A DNA stretch of 64,000 bases. Source: Rhizophagus irregularis. Lineage: Eukaryota > Glomeromycota > Glomeromycetes > Glomerales > Glomeraceae. Both the position numbers and the translations under genes were made by a program. The stretch lies in assembly GCF_026210795.1 (NCBI RefSeq), contig NC_089433.1, positions 2,133,001 to 2,197,000 on the forward strand, written 5' to 3'. Positions 54,772-64,000 of the stretch are shown piece by piece. The notes under the pieces are model-generated. The model saw nothing but the letters and a program-made list of their open reading frames with translations. It was not told the DNA's origin and ran no database searches. The first letter of the stretch is position 1. The number at the start of each line of letters is the position of its first letter.

Positions 54772-57151
54772 AAATCTAAACCCTGTACCCTATAATTAAT
54801 TTTATCGATTCTTTATTCAAGTTTATTTTTACGTTCTACCTGTACCTGACATTATTTTAAAAAAGTTTTTTTTTTTTTACAATCCGATGTTCTTACAATA
54901 GAAATTTGGTAAAATAAAACTTCTAGATAAAATTAATGTTCACGAAAAAAAAAATCAAATGTTTAATATTACCTAAAACATCGTCTATAAACTACCATTT
55001 GTCAGTGCGACTTGTTCATTTCCAAAATATATTGAGTATAATGATAATACAGTATAATAACGAATACATGATGTACCGAATTTAGGATTAACCGAAGATT
55101 TTTTAGAAACCATTTCAATACTATAAATTTCGAAGTAACGGAGATCATTATTGATAATCTAAAGTTCCCATGTTAAATGATTTACGAAAACAAAACATAA
55201 CGTAGATTTATCATGTGATTTTCGTTAATCTTTCGAACTATATACCGAAATTTTGGACTTGAACCACGACTTCGGTATAATATACAGTACATATATACAG
55301 TATATATACTGTATACTATATATATTTGAAACAGTGTATTTTCTCGAAATTTCTAAATTAACTAAAATAGAAAGTTACTTAATATTAAAAATCAGAATGT
55401 AATAAATATTTTTTTTGTATGGTATTTATTTACTGTTATTATGATATAATGATGCTTTATAACAATGGATCATGAAATTCGAGTTGCACAACCAAATAAA
55501 AGATGTATTATTAGGCTTTAAAACCGCCTCACTTTATTTTGAGGCGTTAAATGACATTTGAAAAAATCTATCGCTTAGCATCTTGTGTTACTTTGAAATA
55601 CAAATACCAAAAAGAAAAAATTATTCCGTCGCTAACTTATTTAGTCTGTTGATTTTTTAATTAAAAAAAAATTTTTTTTAGTGGTATACTTTCCCTTAAT
55701 TGCTCAACAATGAACTACAATGAGATAAATAGATGAGTAAAAAACCAAAATTGGACATATCAATTTTATTGGTTAAATCATAAAAGTAAAGATTAGATTT
55801 AGACTATTGTTTCCCGATTTTTTTAAAGTAACTGTATTTGAATTATAAAATAAGTTCAACGAACAAGTCACATGATTTTATGATTTTTATGATTTGAACA
55901 AAATAACAATTTTCTTGATTATCTTGGATTCGTATTTTCTGGTTCTCGCTCTTTAAACGAAAATGTATTTTTCTGTTTTTTTTTCTTTAAAAAAATTTTT
56001 TTTTTTTTACAACATAATTGTATTTAAACATCTATAATCATTTATATCATTTGATTTGTAAAGACCTAATAATAATACTCGAATCAAAATATTAAAATTT
56101 GAAACTTATGTGATCGCTGGATCACGTGACAAATACTATTGTCAGTCAGTCTGTGTAACACGAAAACAAGTATTAGCAATTTAAACCTTTTTTTTTTTAC
56201 TTTTTTTTACTCATAATTACAAAACATTCAAGCATTTTGTATTTGAAAATATATCATATTTTTATCAAATGGGTTAATTGTTTCAAAAATATGTCTTAAA
56301 AAACAAACTCAAAAGGAGATTGAGAAGACATTTAAAAGGTATGAAAAGAAAACCGAATATTGAACATTGCGTGTTATAAGACTATTGATTAAATGGAAAA
56401 AAAGTGAGAACGATAAGCGTTTATAATCTAAGGTTACTTTTTTAAATTATTCTTTTGAAGTATTTTTAACATAATTATCATCTTTTTTTTCTTTACAATA
56501 GATTTCAAAGGTATTACCGTAAACCTATTGATGATGATGATGGTTTTATGGTTTTTTTATTTGGTTGATGGAATATGCTGGGAGTGGTACCCTTCGCCAA
56601 TATTTGAAAGCAAAATTTGAAGGAAGTGTATTGTTACAATATTTTTTTATTGTTACTGGAAAAAATTCCGTTTTTAATAAGTAAACCAAACAATACATTG
56701 GAATCATGATTACTAGAATAAAGATTAGAATAAATGGAAAATTTAATAGAATACATCATATATTGATCCTATTATAGTTGTGCTAAAGAAACAAAATTAA
56801 AAACTGTAATATGACAGGAATTTTACATGTTAATGAGGTAAAAAAAAATTTTTTTCAAAAAAAATTATTTATAATTACTTTTTTCATTTTTTAACTGTTT
56901 TTTTTTTTAAAAAAAAAGGAGTATATCATGAATGTTCTTAACCATTAATTATACATTGTTGTCGTTATGACATAACGAAAGATTATACGCTTCTCAACAA
57001 TTCAGTGACGGGAACAACATAAGCAGGGATTTTTTTATTAATGAGGTAATTTTTTAAAAGAATTTTTTTTTAAAAAAGAAATAAATAATTTTATTCATGA
57101 TGTTTATTATTTGAAATAACTATTTATGTTTATTTAGATTAAAAATATGTA
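54772..57151. other. AT-rich intergenic DNA
   Basis: No supportable gene. It contains a perfect 22-bp palindrome, TATACAGTATATATACTGTATA split about an AT centre (near 55296-55317), a small hairpin CGCCTCA/TGAGGCG near 55525, and many T/A runs. A stretch near 56311-56530 has exon-like pieces (AGGAGATTGAGAAGACATTT; TTTCAAAGGTATTACCG) that recall SANT genes but give no consistent model. Confidence 0.35.
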
Positions 57152-57433
57152 ATGAATATTCTTGATCATTATTGTTTTTCAAATATACAGCGTCACAATC
57201 AAAGGATTTATGATGATTTAAACTATGCAGAACATTCAATTTTGGGGAACATCGCAAGTAATTATGAACCTTCTTGCATGGTGAAATATCTTCGAGTTAC
57301 GAAAAATTTCTATAATGAAAGAATCTCAGATTTAGGACTTGCGCATTCAAACGTTTGTGGTGTACTTTCTTATTTAGATTCGAAAGCTGGACGTAAGAAG
57401 ACTTTGCGAATAAGTTTAGAACTATTATGGTAG
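57152..57433 (+). CDS. Hypothetical 93-codon frame
   Basis: ATG to stop with no recognised domain (MNILDHYCFSNIQRHNQRIY and so on). Amino-acid composition is plausible for a protein and the surroundings are AT-rich, so an open frame of this length is somewhat unusual. A related start (ATGAATGTTCTTAACCATTA) lies at 56929, suggesting a local duplicate. Low certainty. Confidence 0.3.
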   Translation: MNILDHYCFSNIQRHNQRIYDDLNYAEHSILGNIASNYEPSCMVKYLRVTKNFYNERISDLGLAHSNVCGVLSYLDSKAGRKKTLRISLELLW

Positions 57434-57516
57434 AAATATCATCACTATATTAAAGTCTACTACATGATGATAAACGAAAATCCCGACAACCAAAACTTGC
57501 GATAGAGTATTGAAGG

Positions 57517-57617
57517 AATACCACAATATTATATTGATTGATCTTAATGCAAATCTGGAAAAAAAAAAATACCACAATATTATATTGATTGATCTTAACG
57601 CAAATCTGAAAAAAAAA
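57517..57617. repeat. Two tandem copies of a 51-bp unit
   Basis: The unit begins AATACCACAATATTATATTG, continues through TGATCTTAA(T/C)GCAAATCTG and ends in an A run. The two copies differ at about two positions. Confidence 0.85.
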
Positions 57618-58980
57618 ACTTTATCGCTAGTATTATTATAGATTCTGCAATATCTACAAGAATAAAGGAGTGGTTGTGATCTTTTCACAGAGTAGGATAT
57701 TTTTTATTAGGATTGAGATTCAATGCTATATACAACACAATTAATATAATAAAAATAAATACTAAAAATAGGTATCGAGACAATTCGCTGAAAAATAATC
57801 TCTGGCCTGAGTTATTCATAATGCTGTTATTTTTCGGCGAAATGTCCCGTAACCCTAAAAATATTTGTTAAACAAAGCTCATGATATAGTTGTGCTCTAC
57901 GAGCACATGAATTGTTTCTCACAAAATTTACAGGAGTAGCGCAAATTCATCTATATATGAGAATTAAATGAATTAAATATATTTAAATTGATAGATAAAT
58001 TTACAAAATCAAAATACAAAAATAAATAAAATACCTTTATTAAATGAAAATATACCAGTAGTTTAATTGTTATTTTACAAACATTATTTATACAACATAA
58101 TTATTTATTACAATTATCTGTATTATTTACTAAAATAATTGAAATTAAAAGTCAGCCGGAAGAAGTTGGGAAGCTTCTACGAATTTACAATTTGAAACAT
58201 TTAAATATTTATAATTTTATTTTATTTAATTTTTATAACGAATATAGATAAAATAACATGTGCTAATTGCACATGGAAGCACTACATAAATAAAATAATT
58301 TTTTAATTTTTAAACTCGGTCGATGAACATGTAAATGGCTTAACAATATAACTCAATATAACCCGTACGTTACATAAATAAATTGAATGTATCGCTGTTT
58401 ATTCATTCATTTCTTCCTTTTTATTCAATTTGTTTTTTTATTTGTATAAACGATTGGACGTTCTATGCCAAACAACAAATGATTAACATTACACAGGTTA
58501 AAAAACAAACGGAAAACCTTAAAATTATATAAACGTCCCGAATCTTTTGCGATAGAAGGAAAAAAAAAAAAATCTCAAACTCTGTATTTTCCTAATTTAT
58601 ATATATAAGAAAGAGGAGATTATCACTAAATATGTAATCTTATTGAATGAATGAAACCACATAAATTCTTTGACCTTGTAGTTGCCCGTTTTGGAAGTTA
58701 CAAGAGAATAGCTTATAATTTATAAAGTTATAAGCACTGTTATCACTTATCATACATAATTAAAGGTATGGCGCCGGCGCTAAGAGGATTGTATTGACCA
58801 AATTATTTCTATGTTTAGCCAAAAATTCCTGATTATTTAGATTATATGATAACCCAAGTGGTTATTTAAAAGTCAATTCCAAATGCCAACTTCAAAAAAA
58901 AAAAAAATTTTTCTTTTTTTAAAAATTTGTTCTATTTTGCTTGAAACCATTTTTTTTTATTTGGTTGGTTTTTTACTTAT
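57618..58980. other. AT-rich intergenic DNA
   Basis: No gene is seen. The last ~80 bp before 58981 have T runs and may be the promoter and 5' UTR of the SANT gene there. Confidence 0.35.
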
Positions 58981-59599
58981 ATGATGAATCAACAGCATCA
59001 ACACAAACCCTCTATACAAAGAAAGAGGCCATGGCTCATATATGTAATATCTCTGTTTTTCTCTTTTACTATACTTTTTTTATTTATTATAATATTTTTT
59101 TTATGATTTATATAGGAAGAAATGTTACTTCATGAATTAGTTAATGAATATGTCAATGACTGGATATTAATCTCATCAAAACTTCAAACAAGGACTGCAC
59201 ATGATTGCAAAATAAAGTATGTCGAACTTTCAAAATCAAGTAGTAAGTATAATTCATAGTGGGCACGGAAGTATGGTATTTCAAAATATTTAACAGTTAA
59301 ATTTGTTCATTTTAACAGTTACACAAAAAAATCGTTTTCAGTAAGTTTTTTTTAATATCCAAATGGCACCAAAGACGTACTGTTGGTCGCCGATTGAATT
59401 ATTGGACATTGGAAGATCATGTGATTTATGATTTATCGCAGCTTACTATTTATACTAAATTTAGATATTATTTAATTTCAGAAATAACGTTAATAATAAT
59501 AATGCGATTCCTCCAACCACTCCCGTGATTGTGGTTCCATCTAATTCTAGACCAATAAATCGAAACCAAAAAATGGATTTGAGATATATAATGAATTAA
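58981..59599 (+). CDS. Short SANT-domain protein, four exons, 109 residues
   Basis: Exons are 58981-59043 (MMNQQHQHKPSIQRKRPWLI...), 59116-59242, 59319-59340 and 59482-59599. Phases are 0-1-2 and the sum is 330 nt. The SANT repeat is EEMLLHELVNEYVNDWILIS ... TRTAHDCKIKYVEL. The tail is N- and P-rich (NNVNNNNAIPPTTPVIVVPS). Compared with its neighbours, the phase-2 intron after codon K of the SANT exon is absent: the frame reads straight through GTATGTCGAACT, so exons 2 and 3 are fused. An alternative is that this intron exists and I chose the wrong path. The phase-1 donor at the expected place favours the fused model. Confidence 0.65.
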
Positions 59600-60867
59600 T
59601 TTTATTCTTTATGTTCTCTATGTAAGTTTTTATTTAATATAAGTTCCCGAGTTACAATTTTTTATATTTTTAAAAAATCGTTAATTGACAAATTATAACC
59701 TTACCTTTTTAAAATTATAGTTCTATTTTTACTATTAGGCGTTGTTTCAAGAATTGTTTTTTTTCTTTTATATATTCCCAAACTGATGTCATTTTTTTTT
59801 TAGTGTCATAAATTTTTATTTAATTTTAGATAACTAATGGTGAATTATTTTATTCACAAACATGTAAATATAAAAAAATTTCCTAATTTATAAAATTATT
59901 TTAAAATTGTAAATTACTAAAAAAGGTGAGATCACCGTTAGTATATACTTTATATCAAGCAGATCCTGACGCGAAAAAAAAGTACATTCCTGATTTTATG
60001 GAAAAAAAGAATCAGATGCAACCACTTTAGTTTTAGTGGTGAAACGTTATAAATCTACTTATACTATTTATTCTACGGAGATTGGCTAATTAATCTAATT
60101 ATTATCTAATTGTATAAAAATTATAAATATCTATGTGCAACCCTTTTTGAATGAAGCTATTTTGATATTTTGATTCATTAATTTAAAGAGTAATTTTCAA
60201 TGCTGTCGTTTCAGTACGACAACGAATTTTTTGTGTAAAAGCATAGGATAATATCAAAAAATTAAAAATTGTGTCTGTGTGAAACAAGATAATCTTTGTG
60301 ATCCATAATATTTTAATAAAAATTAATTTGTAAATATTAATAGAAAATAAAAAGCTCAATATATTATATATAAACCTATAAGCCTCAAGATTTTTCGTCC
60401 TTTTTTTTTGAAATTTGCTACATCTCACACACTTTTAGTACTCTTAAACTCTACAAATTCCTTCAGATGTTTATGATTCATATAAATATATATAAAATTA
60501 TTAAAAACAAACAAACAAATAGAAAATTTCATCGAGACATGCAAACAAGCAAACAACTATAACGAAAATGACAAAAATAACGAAAATCACGTTTTTTGAA
60601 GTAGAGCGTTATATGGTCCTTCGAAAATATTAAAGAATTTAATATCACGTGTATTTTTCCATGTGATATTTATAAATTTCTTCCGTTTCCATTAAATTCG
60701 TTTCAAGTCATACTGCCCGCAGTCGTAACATTTAAGGTTTAGTTTAAAAAATATCATCCGATTCTAGTTTTTTTTTTTGTTTGTTTATTCTCTTTTGTTT
60801 CAAACTATCTTCTCCTTCAAATTTTTAGTTCAAAAAAAATTTTTTTCTTTTGATTTATAAAAACAAA
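59600..60867. other. AT-rich intergenic DNA
   Basis: No gene. The only longer frames are of biased composition. The 60700-60867 part (T runs, CAAAATG context) is probably the upstream region of the next SANT gene. Confidence 0.35.
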
Positions 60868-61658
60868 ATGACTACATACAAAAGAGGACCGTGGAACAAT
60901 TTTGTACGTATTTAAAAATTAACTTTCCTTAAAACTTTGATTAATTGTAACCTTTTAAACTTTATTTAGGAAATTGGAAATCTCATTACTTCTATGAGTA
61001 AACATGGTCGTCATCAAAGGAAACTAATCGAACAAGAAGTTGGAAGAACATTTATCGAATGCGTGAAAAAGTATGGTTTTATTTATTACAACAAAAATTA
61101 ATTTGACTTAACTTTTATTCATTATATTATATTATTTCTTTTTTTTCCAGATATAATGAAATTTTAGGTATGTGCTTACACAGTAGTACAATTATAAAAA
61201 ATAGTACTAGTTTATGATCTAGTATCTTTTTATTAAAATATAAATTTTTATTTTTTATTTTATTTATCTATTTTTTTAGGAGTCCAAAATTACCGTCATC
61301 GTAATCATAGTCGTTGTATTCGTCATATGCGTAATATCCGACAGTGAGTATTTTCAAATTTCACTATACCATAATGTACAGTACCCTCTATATAAATGCG
61401 TCTACTATGTTAAATGTCTTATATAAACTTTATGGTCCTTGGTGCACTTATAGAGAGTTGACTCCATTGCTTTTATTAATGGTTGATATATCACAATCCA
61501 ACTATTATCTAAATTAAATTTTATTTAATTTCAGAAATAATGTTGTTGCCGCTGCTGACAATATTTTAACAATTCCTCCAGTAAATATATCTAATCATAG
61601 GCATCGAAATCCAATTATGGAATGGAGCTACATCCTTAATGATGATTCTAATTCGTGA
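60868..61658 (+). CDS. Short SANT-domain protein, five exons, 113 residues
   Basis: Exons are 60868-60903, 60970-61070, 61151-61167, 61280-61343 and 61535-61658. All introns are GT-AG with phases 0-2-1-2, and the sum is 342 nt. The SANT repeat begins YKRGPWNNFEIGNLITSMSK and ends RTFIECVKKYNEI. It is followed by an R/H-rich basic segment (VQNYRHRNHSRCIRHMRNIR), likely a DNA- or RNA-contacting or nuclear-targeting part, and an N-rich tail. The exon 3 of only 17 nt is shared with the minus-strand gene at 43622. Likely a nuclear DNA-binding protein. Confidence 0.75.
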
Positions 61659-63379
61659 TCCGCAAGTTACCTACATAATATTTACAATTTCAAATATTTC
61701 TTTTTTTTTTCAATACCCAATTAACGTTTACTTAGTTAATGCTTGCAGTTGACTCACGTAGCACGAATTAGATAGACAATTATTTTTTGGAATCATTAAA
61801 CAAATATAATTAAACGGAAATTCTGTAATTTTTCATAATTTTATCAAAAATTTAAATATGATATTATAATAAATGTTTTTTTTTTAACAATTAATCATTT
61901 ATTTGTTACTAAATGCTATAGTTTGCATTATATTAGTAGTAATATTGTATGAATATCATTGATAGTTGCTAAATTGAAAGTAGAGTCGAATAATATTTAT
62001 ATTTAATATACTGTATATGCTAACGTAGGTCTGATTACTTTTATTTTTTCAATATTGTACTTTAATGTTTTCATTTTTTATTACAGGCATAACGGGACAG
62101 AGTTTGTCTTAACATTTTACAAAAATTTGAAATTTTTTTTCTTTTTGAATTGTTTTTTTTGCTTATGCGATACTTGCGATACTTAAAATGGAAAAGAATG
62201 TAAAGCTTTGGATTTACGATTGATTGGTTAACGCTTTTAATTATTTTATGATAAAACTAATAGAGATAGACAAGAATAATTGATGAGTAAGTATATTATT
62301 TTAAGAGATTTTTTTTTTTTTACATTAATAGTTCCAATTTTTTTAAAAAAAAATGATAATTAATTATTAGATTTCCAATATGTTACTTTTTCTTGAGAAA
62401 AAAGTTAAAGAATTTTGGGGAGGGAGAAAGTATTATAGAATCATTTGTTATTGTACCGAATTATAATCCAAACTCGAAAAAACCAGCATTTCAATATTTA
62501 GTTCCCAGAAAATATTATCTGGAATTTTAATAAGAATCATTTAAATATTATAATTTACGAAATTATTAATGTTGAAACATTACTCTTTTGATGTTACAAA
62601 TTTGAAAATGAAGAATGTAAAGCTTTTATTTTAACATAATACTGATAAGGTTTGGATTTCAGAGGAGTGTTGGTTATTTATAATTATGGGTAAGATTATT
62701 TTTACATTAATTTCTATTTCTCTGTGTTTATCATAACTAAAACCATCACTAAACACCATCCTTCGAATAAAAAAGATCTTGACTCTATTTAAATGCTGTC
62801 ATGCATACAACATACGTAAAGTTCTATGGTAAAAAAACGTGACATTGTCACACGTGAAGTGCAAAAAGGTTGTTATAACTTCTAAGAAATGAAATAATTC
62901 AATAGACTTATTATCTGTTTTGATATTTAAAGTTATACGCTATTGCGTGCTATGGGTATTTTTGGCTGCTTTACAAGTTTGCTATTGCTTAAAAGAGAAA
63001 AGGGGGGTCAATGTATCACAGATGCGATTATCTGTAATTAGATATACTGGAAATTGAAACAACAAACACATGTTCGAGTGCGATAAAAATAAAATAGGAA
63101 ATAACAAAGTAATATGAGAGCTGTTAAGAACTTAAGAACCCTGAGTTGTGTTACTATCATCTTTCCTCTTTTTCCCTCTTCTACACATAATTTTTTTTTT
63201 CACCGGTAGAATTTATTGACAAATAAGAATAATGAAAAGCCGGCAATTTTATTTTTCATAAGAAATTATCACGTATATAATATATTCCTCATCTGAAACT
63301 TTCATAACCATTTATTCTTGTATAAGAGAAAAAATTTACGGTCTTAAACTGTATTGTTTTTTTTCTTTTGTATATTTAC
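61659..63379. other. AT-rich intergenic DNA
   Basis: No supportable gene. TTACAGGCATAACGGGACAG near 62083 resembles the start of the last exon of the gene at 53622 (TTACAGGAATAACACC), a possible relic. Otherwise unremarkable. Confidence 0.35.
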
Positions 63380-64000
63380 ATGAACACTAATCAACAGAAC
63401 CGACAATTTCGACAATTTCCACGCCAGCCTTGGAACGACAGAGTATGTACTTGTATTTTATAATAATTTTTCCCGTTTGTTTAACTAAATTTTAAAATTT
63501 TTCGTAAAAAAAAATATATCTAGGAGGATACCAATCTTATTTTTCTAGTAGATTTTATTGGTATAAATTGGGCACGAATATCTATTGTACTGGGAAGAAG
63601 TGCTTTACAATGCAGGAGGAGGTATGTACATAAAATTATATATTTTTAGTGAATAACGAAAGGTGGTGGTGATTGCTGGTATCGCTGTTGTTGTTATTGA
63701 AGTTTTATTCTTTTTTTTTTTTTTTACCAATTTATTAGGTATCTTAGACTTTTAGCTCTTGACAGTAAGTAATTATATCTTTGGTAAAATATTTTTAATA
63801 ATGATTTCTTTTATATTAATGACCTATTCATATATAATCATTTTACAGATATAGAAAGGTATCGAAGAATATTTCGTAGAAGAGTTAACCGAAGATTTCG
63901 TCAAAGGCATAATCTAGTATCTTTTCGAGGATTTTTCCAAGGAATTCAACTATTAGCTCGACGGTAAGTTTTTTTTTATTTTTTTTTTGTGGTGATAGTG
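63380..64000 (+). CDS. Short SANT-domain protein, 5' part (cut by window end)
   Basis: Exons are 63380-63442 (MNTNQQNRQFRQFPRQPWND...), 63524-63621, 63739-63764 and 63849-63963. A GTAAG donor follows and the rest lies beyond the window. Phases are 0-2-1-2 so far. The SANT-like part is EDTNLIFLVDFIGINWARIS ... RSALQCRRRYLRLLAL, then a basic part (YRRIFRRRVNRRFRQRH). It is the nearest paralogue of the gene at 53622, with matching exon borders and the CRRRY junction. At least one more exon is expected. Confidence 0.72.

Noticed and set aside
56311-56560. Possible SANT gene between 54.8 and 57 kb
   Set aside because: Exon-like pieces occur but phases and motifs do not fit the family pattern.
60183-60428. 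Minus-strand 81-codon frame
   Set aside because: F/I/L/N/K-rich composition typical of AT-rich non-coding DNA.
1-64000. CRISPR array, rRNA genes, bacterial operons
   Set aside because: No regularly spaced direct repeats with unique spacers, no rRNA signatures, and spliceosomal introns throughout indicate a eukaryote.

Overview
The window looks like the nuclear genome of an arbuscular mycorrhizal fungus of the Rhizophagus type (Glomeromycotina). This is inferred from the very AT-rich flanks, the short GT-AG introns, and protein families typical of that genome: SAM plus PD-(D/E)XK proteins, Crinkler N domains, Uma2-like nuclease genes, F-box/LRR genes and short SANT/MYB genes. No database was searched.

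Positions about 476-37081 hold one large terminal-inverted-repeat (TIR) DNA element of about 36.6 kb, richer in GC than its surroundings. Its TIRs are about 570 bp. They carry a TATA box, a start codon and about 21 codons, so the two outermost genes begin with nearly the same leader: a family B DNA polymerase (977-4783, +) and a primase/origin-binding-type helicase (33005-36573, -), both pointing inward. Inside are a retroviral-type (rve) integrase fused to a zinc/nuclease-like tail (10538-12187), an A32-like packaging ATPase (12235-12987), a Gag/zinc-knuckle/retropepsin-like locus with no reverse transcriptase seen (7230-10507), coiled-coil and small membrane proteins, HTH proteins and a tyrosine-recombinase-like locus. 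This is Polinton/Maverick-like in plan, but no double-jelly-roll capsid gene and no protein-primed polymerase signature was recognised. Several large genes are broken while integrase and ATPase look whole, so I treat it as a fairly young fossil.

The middle of the element (about 15.5-32 kb) is cargo-like. It has intron-containing host-style genes (SANT-like, Uma2-like, SAM-nuclease, a two-exon unknown), a Crinkler N-domain gene, an F-box/LRR gene, and two well-bounded miniature transposons: a mariner-type foldback MITE at 20199-21161 and a hAT-type MITE at 23564-23952 with a perfect 8-bp target duplication.

To the left of the element lies the tail of a hAT-type transposase. To the right (37.1-64 kb) is AT-rich host DNA with a cluster of short, multi-exon SANT/MYB-domain genes: 41385, 43622 (minus strand), 46656 (fragment), 49900, 52539 (relic exon), 53622, 58981, 60868 and 63380 (cut by the window end). 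Five of them share one intron-phase pattern (0-2-1-2, with one intron missing in one gene). A tandem duplication of about 3 kb (43879-46844 and 46845-50108) explains the truncated gene at 46656.
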